Positions 1 to 5,774 of a stretch of DNA of 6,797 nucleotides are shown one piece after another. Location: assembly GCA_002352705.1 (NCBI GenBank), contig DEIW01000109.1:1-6797 (forward strand), in the 5' to 3' direction. Below the pieces are notes generated by a model, which was not told the DNA's origin, searched no databases, and worked only from the letters and a program-made list of their open reading frames with translations. Each line of letters begins with the position of its first letter. Position 1 is the first letter of the stretch. This stretch comes from Bacteroidales bacterium UBA2764. Its GTDB lineage: Bacteria; Bacteroidota; Bacteroidia; Bacteroidales; Paludibacteraceae. The position numbers and the translations under genes were made by a program.

Positions 1-164
1 ATCTCTTGTGCATAGTAATCAGATTGTGCGGCTTGTAAAATATGCGGGAGAATTGATATCGGCACTGCATATTTGGTATCAATCCTGTTCATCAGTTTAA
101 CGCCTTCCATTTGCGAAAGACTAATTGGTTCGTATTGTGCTAATATATCTATAACTGTATTCAT
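1..164 (-). CDS. VTC-domain protein, polyphosphate polymerase-like (N-terminal 54 codons; runs off the left edge)
   Basis: Reading the minus strand from the ATG at 164 gives 54 in-frame codons with no stop up to the window edge. The protein begins MNTVIDILAQYEPISL, followed by SQMEGVKLMNRIDTKYAVP. The 'LMNRIDTKY' block is the hallmark start of VTC domains, the catalytic tunnel fold of yeast Vtc4 polyphosphate polymerase. There the basic and acidic residues of this first strand line the nucleotide/polyphosphate tunnel. Bacterial members are usually annotated as polyphosphate polymerase domain-containing proteins, and few have been tested biochemically. The gene has its own promoter (near 233-240) and is separated from the preceding operon by a likely terminator, so it is probably an independent transcription unit. 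The start is chosen because no earlier in-frame ATG fits and the family normally begins 20-25 residues before the NRxDTKY motif. The catalytic remainder is outside the window, so activity cannot be judged. Confidence 0.85.
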   Translation of the reverse strand, partial: MNTVIDILAQYEPISLSQMEGVKLMNRIDTKYAVPISILPHILQAAQSDYYAQE

Positions 165-189
165 TTACCCCAGATAGACGTTGAATTGA

Positions 190-228
190 GCGCTTGATTT
201 AAGGTTCGTATTCCAAATAATCAAACGC
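190..228 (-). other. Possible stem-loop in the 5' leader of the VTC-domain gene
   Basis: On the minus strand GCGTTTGATT (228-219) can pair with AATCAAGCGC (199-190), giving ten base pairs with one G-U wobble around a 19-nt loop. It begins just downstream of the -7 element, so it would sit at or very near the 5' end of the mRNA, about 25 nt before the start codon. It could stabilise the transcript or affect translation. A stem of this size can also arise by chance, and no known riboswitch pattern was recognised. Confidence 0.3.
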
Positions 229-232
229 GCTG

Positions 233-262
233 CAAAGGTACTACATTTTGATAAAATAAACA
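233..262 (-). promoter_or_regulatory. Bacteroidetes-type promoter for the VTC-domain gene
   Basis: The minus strand carries TACCTTTG at 240-233, followed by C at 232. This is an exact match to the Bacteroidetes housekeeping -7 consensus TAnnTTTG, including the favoured pyrimidine after it. The upstream -33 element (consensus TTTG) is weak: the best candidate is the T-rich stretch TGTTTA at about 262-257, roughly 16-18 nt before the -7 box. Transcription would start near 226-228, leaving a leader of about 60 nt before the ATG at 164. The region is AT-rich and intergenic, as expected. Confidence 0.75.
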
Positions 263-280
263 TTGCATATTTAATCCCAA

Positions 281-345
281 AAGTTGCCGAAAACTCGCTT
301 TTCGCAGATGAACCTGCGTTGAGGGGAGAGCGAGATGTGCAACTT
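281..345 (-). terminator. Nested inverted repeat and T run; probable terminator of the eight-gene operon
   Basis: Reading the minus strand, three concentric stems can form: AAGTTGC (345-339) with GCAACTT (287-281), CTCGCT (334-329) with AGCGAG (299-294), and CGCAG (318-314) with CTGCG (307-303) around a 6-nt loop. Unpaired segments separate the stems. TTTT (282-279) follows and partly overlaps the outer arm. The outer stem includes the last two bases of the upstream gene's TAA stop, which places the structure exactly where transcription of the operon should end. The plus-strand side has no comparable T run. The T run is short, so termination may be incomplete; the structure could instead act as a 3'-end stabilising hairpin. 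Confidence 0.6.
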
Positions 346-1870
346 AGCGAGAGACGGGATATCCGAGAATAGTATAGCTTTCTCCACCATGGATGATAAG
401 AAGCTGTCCATTCCGTAGTTCTTTTCTACTCTGCGGAAAAATATATGTATCAAGCATATTTTCTGTATTTTTCTCAGCAACATTCAAGCTTGCCATAAGA
501 CTATTCATACCTGTTTTCTCATTCCATGTGCCAATATTCGCAAAACGGACTGCATATTTTGGATTATCGGCAATAGACGTTGCCGCATCGGGCATGTAGA
601 GGTGCAAAGCATAATTTCCGACCGGTATATCCACCGGACATTCAAGTGTCTCCTCAATTACCGTTTCCACTCCGTTTGGCAACCATCTTCTCGGGTCCGT
701 TTGCATAGGGAGCAAAAATGTATGTTGTGCATCTTTGAGAACGAGATATACGGGTCTCGGGTTATATAGCGGTGCATATCCTACATTTCTGAGAGAAATA
801 GAGATAGCCATTTTTTCCCCTATTTCTACAGACTCAGGTAGAGAAGCTTCTATCAGCTCATATCGGTACCCCATCTTTCTATTGAGTTCATCGAAGATAC
901 CGGAAGTGCGCCATCTGTTGGTAACATCCTCTGAATACTGTGACCCACAGAAAGACCAATGGTAGCGACTCATCTCATCCGGTGCATTTGCATAGATTTT
1001 TTGTGCATCCGAACTGCCCTCTACGTTTGTCTCGCCTCCGTTAGGGACAAAAAGCGTTTCCTTCGCAATATAGTTGCGTAATACAGGGTCATCATCCGGT
1101 CCGTTTCCGTTCCGTCCGTAAGTACCATCGTTACCCCAGTCCGCAAGGAAGGCATCATTATGATGCCCGATGCGTGCCCTTGCCGAAGAAGAGAAAGCTT
1201 CCGTGGAATCAAGCGGCACCTCATCACCGAGATAAGACAGCTTAATAAGCGGATAACGGACAAGCAGGAAACGATCAGGAGGACAAGCATCCAGCATGGC
1301 CTTGAGAACCTGTTTCCGGCTATCCGTAAGTGCCTGTGTCTCGTTACCAAAATGACTGCTATAATACCACTCTCCCCACTGGCCTACAAAGCCGGTTTCA
1401 AGGACATAAATAACATCTTTATTCTTCTTCCAATGCGGGGCAAGTTGAGCTATATGACGTTTTACCCATGTTAACTCAGCATCATTCTTGCTATTCCAAT
1501 CATAAGCGAAACGCAAGACACATTTAAAACCATGTTCCCGAAGAATTTGCATATCCTCATCAAAGCCCTGCAAGAGTTTTTCGGAAAGATCCTTCGTCTT
1601 ATAGTTATACAAATAATACATGAGCATTACGAGTGACTGATTTTTACGATCAGCGTAATTTTCATCTTCTGGATCAAAAAACCAATCCATCTCCGCTTTA
1701 ACGACATGATTCTTAGTATCCGACAATTTGGTTTCTCCCCCCAACTCTTCCGTAAACCCGCGTTCCGGGTTCGGGAAGATAGAAACTTTATCTGCTGTAA
1801 AGAGAACATGGTTCGCACACAACACAGGCAAAGCAATTATCAAGAAAAAAAAGAATGCCGGTTTTCTCAT
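344..1870 (-). CDS. Exported DUF4874/DUF4832-type protein, glycosidase-like, function unknown
   Basis: The product is 508 aa from the ATG at 1870. Residues 1-19 form a Sec signal peptide: MRKP, then a hydrophobic core (AFFFFLIIALPVL) and a likely cleavage after LCA. The cysteine lacks a good lipobox (P-V-L before it), so a lipoprotein is less likely. The mature N-terminus has 'FPNPERGF' (residues 32-39), the signature opening of DUF4874 proteins, then 'LETGFVGQWGEWYYSSHFG' (157-175) in what is probably a TIM-barrel-like region. A DUF4832-type part follows, including 'LRNVGYAPLYNPRPVYLVL' (360-378), typical of the beta-sandwich region. The last 30 residues (RNGQLLIIHGGESYTILGY) resemble the short C-terminal tails of many Bacteroidales secreted proteins. 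It is expected in the periplasm or at the surface; no substrate is known. An in-frame ATG lies 54 nt upstream at 1924, but it would bury the signal peptide and overlap the preceding gene. The gene starts 13 nt after the phosphatase stop and ends the operon. Confidence 0.85.
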   Translation of the reverse strand: MRKPAFFFFLIIALPVLCANHVLFTADKVSIFPNPERGFTEELGGETKLSDTKNHVVKAEMDWFFDPEDENYADRKNQSLVMLMYYLYNYKTKDLSEKLLQGFDEDMQILREHGFKCVLRFAYDWNSKNDAELTWVKRHIAQLAPHWKKNKDVIYVLETGFVGQWGEWYYSSHFGNETQALTDSRKQVLKAMLDACPPDRFLLVRYPLIKLSYLGDEVPLDSTEAFSSSARARIGHHNDAFLADWGNDGTYGRNGNGPDDDPVLRNYIAKETLFVPNGGETNVEGSSDAQKIYANAPDEMSRYHWSFCGSQYSEDVTNRWRTSGIFDELNRKMGYRYELIEASLPESVEIGEKMAISISLRNVGYAPLYNPRPVYLVLKDAQHTFLLPMQTDPRRWLPNGVETVIEETLECPVDIPVGNYALHLYMPDAATSIADNPKYAVRFANIGTWNEKTGMNSLMASLNVAEKNTENMLDTYIFPQSRKELRNGQLLIIHGGESYTILGYPVSR

Positions 1871-1883
1871 AAGATAATGGGAT

Positions 1884-2687
1884 TTATTGTAAAAAACGTT
1901 TTCGTAAGATCTGCATATCCTCATGAGTGAGCATTAATTGGTTATGAAGGTATTCCATCATACCTCCATATTCGCTATCAATAATATCCAAAGTACGAAT
2001 AAAATTAGGAGTGGAGACGCCCATAAAAGCAAGAATAACATCCTTTTCAGGTTGTCCTCCTCCTTGTGCATCTACTTGCGCATTGAGTGTCGAGACAATA
2101 CCCCGGTATGCCTCATTAGAGAGGTCAAAATCGGCAATGAGCGTCTCTCTCGTAACGCCAAGTGCAGACATGAGGAATGCAGCCCCCCACCCTGTACGGT
2201 CTTTTCCCTGGGCACAATGCCATAATATACCTCCGTCTTCCGGGGCTTCAATAATCAGTCTGAGGAAAGCGGCATATTGGAGTTGTGAGAACTCCGAACG
2301 AATAAGCGAGGGGTACATGTTCGCCGCCATGAGTTGAACTTCCGGATAGAAAGAATAATTCACTATGTGTCTATCGAGTTCCAAGAAAGCCTCATCGGGG
2401 ATTGGTTTTCCAGTCTCTTGCTCCGCCCGCATATCGATTGTAGGGAGTAAATGATGTTGAACCCCCTCTATTTCTCTGTCCGGCACAGCCTGAAACTCCC
2501 CCATAGAGCGGAAATCAAAAATCCTACAAAGGTTAAATTCCGTCTTGAGGCGCATAAGATCATTGTCCGACGCATCATGCAGATGAGCGGTGCGAATTAA
2601 ACGGTGCGGTCGTATTGTACGTCCCCCGCCCGCAGGAATACCGCCAAGGTCGCGCGCATTTACTATATTATCAAAGAGTATTTTCAT
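1884..2687 (-). CDS. Tyrosine-protein/lipid phosphatase-like protein (Y_phosphatase3 type)
   Basis: The 267-aa cytoplasmic protein has the features of the PF13350 tyrosine phosphatase family. These are the N-terminal 'NIVNARDLGG' (residues 7-16), 'IFDFRSMGE' (56-64) with the conserved Asp-x-Arg-Ser, and the catalytic loop 'WHCAQGKDRTGWG' (156-168). Within the loop, Cys158 is the expected nucleophile and Arg164 the phosphate-binding Arg. The HCxxGKDRTG form is that of mycobacterial MptpB and related atypical lipid phosphatases, which accept phosphotyrosine, phosphoserine/threonine and phosphoinositides, so the substrate cannot be named. No signal peptide is seen. An upstream in-frame ATG at 2708 adds only MCTAQNQ and lies inside the preceding gene. 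The ATG at 2687 was chosen because it forms an ATGA overlap with the preceding stop and places the first beta strand (MKILFDN) normally. Translation is probably coupled to the kinase-like gene before it. Confidence 0.88.
   Translation of the reverse strand: MKILFDNIVNARDLGGIPAGGGRTIRPHRLIRTAHLHDASDNDLMRLKTEFNLCRIFDFRSMGEFQAVPDREIEGVQHHLLPTIDMRAEQETGKPIPDEAFLELDRHIVNYSFYPEVQLMAANMYPSLIRSEFSQLQYAAFLRLIIEAPEDGGILWHCAQGKDRTGWGAAFLMSALGVTRETLIADFDLSNEAYRGIVSTLNAQVDAQGGGQPEKDVILAFMGVSTPNFIRTLDIIDSEYGGMMEYLHNQLMLTHEDMQILRKRFLQ
2684..2687 (-). promoter_or_regulatory. ATGA start/stop overlap coupling the kinase-like and phosphatase genes
   Basis: On the minus strand the sequence is CAA ATGA AAATA: the TGA stop of the cytidylate-kinase-like gene (2686-2684) overlaps the ATG of the phosphatase gene (2687-2685). 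Such 4-nt overlaps usually mean translational coupling by re-initiation. This junction is the main reason for preferring the shorter phosphatase start. Confidence 0.8.
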
Positions 2688-3250
2688 TTGATTTTGCGCT
2701 GTACACACTCTGCAATAAACCGAGCGACCTGGGTCGGCTCCAAACCGTTGACATTGAGAACGAGGTCATAGTTACGCGCATCGTAACGGGTCTTACCGCT
2801 AAAAGTTTTAGTAAAATTCTCCCGGGCCTCATCCACCTTATCGATGAGCGCATCCGCGGACCCCTCATTGATATTAAGACGCCGTGCCACTTTGTCTCTG
2901 CGGTACGGTTTGTCGGCAATAAGAAAGACCTTGAAAGCATTAGGTTCCTCGCGGAAGATATGAAATCCGGTTCTACCTAAAATTATACACGACTCCTTAG
3001 CCGCTAAAGAACGTACAAGGAACTCCTCGTCATCGTACAGGTCCTGGGAAGTTGACTCATACCACCAACTGGGTTTCTGGGATTTAATCACATCCACTTC
3101 CTCCTGAGTAAGGTTATAACGTTCCCTTATAGGTTCAAGAAGCTGGCGATCATATAAATTAACGCCTAATATTTTAGCCAGTTCATTGGCAATTTGGCGT
3201 CCTCCCGTACCAAATTCACGACCAATAGTAACTACAAATCTCTTATCCAT
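2684..3250 (-). CDS. Cytidylate kinase-like family P-loop protein
   Basis: The 188-aa protein matches the cytidylate-kinase-like family (Cytidylate_kin2 type). It opens with 'VVTIGREFGTGGRQIANELA' (residues 6-25), which is this family's phosphate-binding loop. The glycine-rich loop ends GGR where classical Walker A motifs have GK[ST]. 'NLYDRQLLEP' (31-40), 'IILGRTGFHIF' (89-99) and 'YDLVLNVNGL' (161-170) are further family blocks. The arginine-rich segment 'YRRDKVARRL' (116-125) resembles the lid region of nucleoside monophosphate kinases. It is predicted to be a cytoplasmic phosphotransferase acting on a nucleotide or related small molecule; whether it uses CMP is not known. True cytidylate kinase (Cmk) is usually somewhat longer (about 220-230 aa) and has a normal GxxxxGK[ST] loop, so this is unlikely to be the housekeeping enzyme. 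It starts 3 nt after the hydrolase stop and overlaps the phosphatase start by 4 nt. Confidence 0.85.
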   Translation of the reverse strand: MDKRFVVTIGREFGTGGRQIANELAKILGVNLYDRQLLEPIRERYNLTQEEVDVIKSQKPSWWYESTSQDLYDDEEFLVRSLAAKESCIILGRTGFHIFREEPNAFKVFLIADKPYRRDKVARRLNINEGSADALIDKVDEARENFTKTFSGKTRYDARNYDLVLNVNGLEPTQVARFIAECVQRKIK

Positions 3251-3253
3251 GGT

Positions 3254-3835
3254 TTATTCTTGTTTAAAAACTTGATTTATCAAATCCACAAACTCTTGAT
3301 AAGCGAAGGTACCGCTTAATTCTGAAAGCGAAGCAGCCAGTCCTCTATAATGCCATTCGTGGGCTTTTTTGTCCGTACAATGGAAGATTTTCCATAACTC
3401 ATCTCCTTTCATCTGATAATCCCGCCAGATGGCTCTCATATTACTGAGTTTATCCCCCATAGCTACAATCTTAGCCTCATATGGTGCCGCAGCGAGTCTG
3501 TCAATAGCTGCCTGTTTTCGATCATGCCAACTATCTTCTTCAGTTACCCCCTCTGTAAACTGATCACTCTCCGCATGTACCAGATTTGCAATGCGTTCCC
3601 CGAAAACCTCCCGGAGTTGTTCATATGTGACATCCGTGTCTTCGATAGTGTCATGGAGCGCAGCAGCAGCGAGCAACTCCTGGTCGGGCGTAATGGTAGC
3701 AACAATTTCAACCGCCTCCATAGGATGAACGATATAAGGAAATCCTTTTCCTCTGCGTTCCGTATTATGGTGCGCATTGACAGCAAAAATGATTGCTCGG
3801 TCCAAAAGGTCTGTGTCGATAAATTTATTTGCCAT
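3254..3835 (-). CDS. HD-domain (p)ppGpp hydrolase-like protein (SpoT/MESH1 type, small alarmone hydrolase)
   Basis: The 193-aa protein is a stand-alone HD phosphohydrolase of the SpoT/MESH1 type. Visible are 'PYIVHPMEAVEIVA' (residues 33-46) with metal-ligand His37, 'ALHDTIEDTD' (59-68) with the His61-Asp62 dyad and catalytic Glu65-Asp66, 'VFGERIANLVHAES' (77-90), and 'AMGDKLSNMRAI' (125-136) with Asp128 and Asn132. This order and these residues match Mn-dependent (p)ppGpp 3'-pyrophosphohydrolases, and the length matches small alarmone hydrolases of about 180-200 aa. All expected catalytic residues are present, so it should be active. It would cleave ppGpp to GDP and pyrophosphate in the cytoplasm. 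NADPH phosphatase activity, known for MESH1, is an alternative. It lies in the same operon as a synthetase-only RelA-type protein, one gene away, and could reverse that enzyme's product. It is 29 nt from the phosphotransferase gene and 3 nt from the kinase-like gene. Confidence 0.88.
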   Translation of the reverse strand: MANKFIDTDLLDRAIIFAVNAHHNTERRGKGFPYIVHPMEAVEIVATITPDQELLAAAALHDTIEDTDVTYEQLREVFGERIANLVHAESDQFTEGVTEEDSWHDRKQAAIDRLAAAPYEAKIVAMGDKLSNMRAIWRDYQMKGDELWKIFHCTDKKAHEWHYRGLAASLSELSGTFAYQEFVDLINQVFKQE

Positions 3836-3864
3836 AATTATTATCTATATGGTGTATAGTTTGG

Positions 3865-4704
3865 TCAATAGACAGTACCCTCAAGCATAGCACGGAACTG
3901 AGGCATAGGGCAATGGGTGTCGCGCTCAACCATCAGCGTTTTAATTCCAGCGTAAATCTTCACCTCTTTTTCTATTTGTTCCAGATCTGCATCCGGTCCG
4001 AAATATTCACGGGCAAAAGCGTCCCAGAACCGACGAGCAGTAGCATTCGACATGTGGTTTACCTCCATTGTCCATTGTTCGTCATTCAGACAGCAGCAGA
4101 GATATACCATACCTAAATCAAACATATAATACCCGTAACTAAAGTCGCCGAGGTCAATAAAGTACTGTTTACGCACGCCGTCTTTCTCTACAAAAATGCC
4201 GTTTCCGAACTGCAAGTCTCCATGTAATGCGGTGTCCGCATCCGGAGCTGCTGCAATAAAATCATGAATTTTCTGTTTTTGTTCGGGCGTGAAATCGGGA
4301 TTATCCTCCAACATTTTATAGAATCTGTCCTTCACGCTCTCAAACATGGTAGTATCAACATGCGTGGCATGCAACTTCTTGCAGAGTTGTGCAAATTCTC
4401 GCGCATACTCTTCCGTACGTTCCGGTTCATCACCACAGGCACGAGAATAGGAACGCTTTCCTTCCATTCGGCGGAAACGTATACCTACCTGTTTTCCGTC
4501 CGTAACCAAGTCTCCCGGTTCTGGCGTAGGAATCCCTATCTTATATACTTTCTGCGCCAGCTCCAACTCTTTTTCCGCCGCTTCGAAATTACGGAAATAG
4601 AGTTTCATCATGACTGTAGGGTCCGTCTTATGGTTATAACTGGCACCGTTCGCACCTTCTCCGGTACGTACATAATCGTCTAAATTAATGAGTTTGGGTT
4701 CCAT
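3865..4704 (-). CDS. APH/choline-kinase-fold phosphotransferase (TIGR02172-like)
   Basis: The 279-aa protein has the small-molecule kinase fold of aminoglycoside phosphotransferases. The N-lobe has 'RTGEGANGASY' (residues 13-23) as the nucleotide loop, a probable ATP-binding Lys34 in 'MMKLY', and the helix Glu around 45-49. The hinge side has 'IPTPEPGDLV' (58-67) and 'GIRFRRMEGK' (74-83). The catalytic loop 'LHGDLQFGNGIF' (160-171) supplies Asp163 and Asn168, and 'FIDLGDFSYG' (182-191) the metal-binding Asp184. 'GEGANGASYNHKTDP' and 'PTPEPGDLV' are typical of TIGR02172, a family expanded in Fibrobacter and also seen in gut Firmicutes and Bacteroidetes, with unknown substrate. Antibiotic resistance is not implied: the operon context is signalling, and the sequence is not a classical resistance APH. 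The start ATG is 6 nt after the synthetase stop. It sits between the alarmone synthetase and hydrolase, which suggests a small-molecule or signalling role. Confidence 0.85.
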   Translation of the reverse strand: MEPKLINLDDYVRTGEGANGASYNHKTDPTVMMKLYFRNFEAAEKELELAQKVYKIGIPTPEPGDLVTDGKQVGIRFRRMEGKRSYSRACGDEPERTEEYAREFAQLCKKLHATHVDTTMFESVKDRFYKMLEDNPDFTPEQKQKIHDFIAAAPDADTALHGDLQFGNGIFVEKDGVRKQYFIDLGDFSYGYYMFDLGMVYLCCCLNDEQWTMEVNHMSNATARRFWDAFAREYFGPDADLEQIEKEVKIYAGIKTLMVERDTHCPMPQFRAMLEGTVY

Positions 4705-4710
4705 AATGCG

Positions 4711-5772
4711 TTATAATATTTTATTCATAAAAGGTAAATTGGATGCTTGTTCAAAAGTGAGTTCCGCCAGGGCGTTATTTTGGGAGTTATGTCCATTGAT
4801 AGCATCGAACATCCTTTCGAGTCCGATTTTACCTCCTCCGGTAGAGAGAATACAAACAATACATACATTCTGCAAACCGATAGCCGAGGAGATGATATCA
4901 AGGTCTGTGTTTCCCAATTGATGACGTGCAAGGAGGTATGCATCCTCCCGGTAAGCTTTGATAAGCCTGTCCACATCACCCAAGGTATTGCATTTGAGAG
5001 CCTTGAGGACACGCAAATATCTGACGAGCGGCACCTCCTGAATTTCTGCCTGATTGAGAGCAGCTATTCGTTTGTTGAGAGAGTCCAGAGGTCCGACCTG
5101 CAGGTAACTACGGAAGGTGTCTCCGTCCAAGAGTACGTCATCCAGTTTACCGTTCTGCACCAGATTTTGTACACGTCTGCGGTAATCGGTAATCTCTGTC
5201 CGGATGCGACTGAACTCATCATCCGCCATTTCAAGCATTCCTGCCAAACGGTTCATGCGCCGCATATACTCACGCGGGATTTCTATCCCTGACTTATATC
5301 CGATATCATGGTTTATAGCCGCCCAGGCATGCTGGAGCGTAGTACGGAGCTGGAGCTCGAAACGAATATCATACCCGGGCAAGCGGCATATATAATGAAG
5401 CGAGTTATAGCCAAAACTGTCCAACTGGTGCAGCCGTCGCTTGTCCACCGAATTCTCCCAATCAATCTCAAAGAGTTTTTCCGCGATAGAAGCGATGCGG
5501 TCCACGTCATCGGTATAGAAAGTAATGATTCGCGCCCCGAGGATGTCGGTAATATCACCGAGCGTAGCATACTTGGCGCCTTTGAGCGCCAGCTTGCCGG
5601 TGAGCGATTCCTCCGTCTTCACCCGTGCTTCGATAGCCGTAACGATAATCCCATTCCGTTCGAGAGTTTCCCTGAGAAGAGCAACCACCTCTTCTTTCAT
5701 CTTATTGAGCATAGGTATCGCCTCCCTATACTCGTCAAGGATCATCTGGCAATGCAAGTCAGGAACATCCAT
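4711..5772 (-). CDS. RelA/SpoT-domain (p)ppGpp synthetase-like protein without HD, TGS or ACT domains
   Basis: The 353-aa protein contains a RelA/SpoT nucleotidyltransferase domain at about residues 35-165. Key blocks are 'EARVKTEESLTGKL' (48-61; the R-x-K...S...K ATP/GTP site), 'DITDILGARIITFY' (73-86, with the Asp and Arg of the active site), 'FGYNSLHYI' (120-128, guanine-pocket Tyr and His), and 'FELQLRTTLQHAWAAINHD' (138-156), where Glu139, Gln141 and Arg143 match the ExQxRT signature. All residues expected for pyrophosphate transfer from ATP to GDP/GTP appear present. There is no N-terminal hydrolase domain and no TGS, helical or ACT module as in long ribosome-associated Rel proteins. 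Residues 170-353 are a mostly helical extension of unrecognised family, so it is also longer than typical small alarmone synthetases (about 200-250 aa). Its ATG shares one base with the STAS gene stop (TAATG), indicating coupled translation. It is not the housekeeping bifunctional Rel. A toxic synthetase producing (pp)pApp or modifying tRNA remains possible. Confidence 0.85.
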   Translation of the reverse strand: MDVPDLHCQMILDEYREAIPMLNKMKEEVVALLRETLERNGIIVTAIEARVKTEESLTGKLALKGAKYATLGDITDILGARIITFYTDDVDRIASIAEKLFEIDWENSVDKRRLHQLDSFGYNSLHYICRLPGYDIRFELQLRTTLQHAWAAINHDIGYKSGIEIPREYMRRMNRLAGMLEMADDEFSRIRTEITDYRRRVQNLVQNGKLDDVLLDGDTFRSYLQVGPLDSLNKRIAALNQAEIQEVPLVRYLRVLKALKCNTLGDVDRLIKAYREDAYLLARHQLGNTDLDIISSAIGLQNVCIVCILSTGGGKIGLERMFDAINGHNSQNNALAELTFEQASNLPFMNKIL

Positions 5773-5774
5773 TA
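5770..5774 (-). promoter_or_regulatory. TAATG stop/start overlap coupling the STAS and RelA/SpoT genes
   Basis: On the minus strand the STAS gene ends with TAA at 5774-5772 and the synthetase gene starts with ATG at 5772-5770, sharing the A. TAATG junctions support re-initiation by the same ribosome and so tend to keep the two products in a fixed ratio. Confidence 0.8.

Noticed and set aside
1852..1870. Lipoprotein signal for the exported protein (cysteine at residue 18)
   Set aside because: The residues before the cysteine are P-V-L, which is not a lipobox; signal peptidase I cleavage after LCA is more plausible.
1871..1924. N-terminal 18-residue extension of the exported protein from the ATG at 1924
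   Set aside because: It would overlap the end of the phosphatase gene and push a clear signal peptide away from the N-terminus. The ATG at 1870 puts a basic residue pair and hydrophobic core exactly at the start.
1548..1924. Identical 13-bp words 'tgcatatcctcat' at 1548-1560 and 1912-1924, both encoding EDMQI on the minus strand
   Set aside because: The match does not extend on either side, and the two proteins are unrelated there. It looks like a coincidence of the same short helical peptide with similar codons rather than a duplication or attachment site.
2688..2708. Seven-residue upstream extension (MCTAQNQ) of the phosphatase
   Set aside because: It lies inside the kinase-like gene, while the ATG at 2687 makes an ATGA overlap and starts directly with the first family strand.
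3865..4704. Aminoglycoside resistance gene
   Set aside because: The fold is shared, but the sequence resembles the TIGR02172 group of unknown function, and nothing around it (transposase, integron, other resistance genes) suggests resistance.
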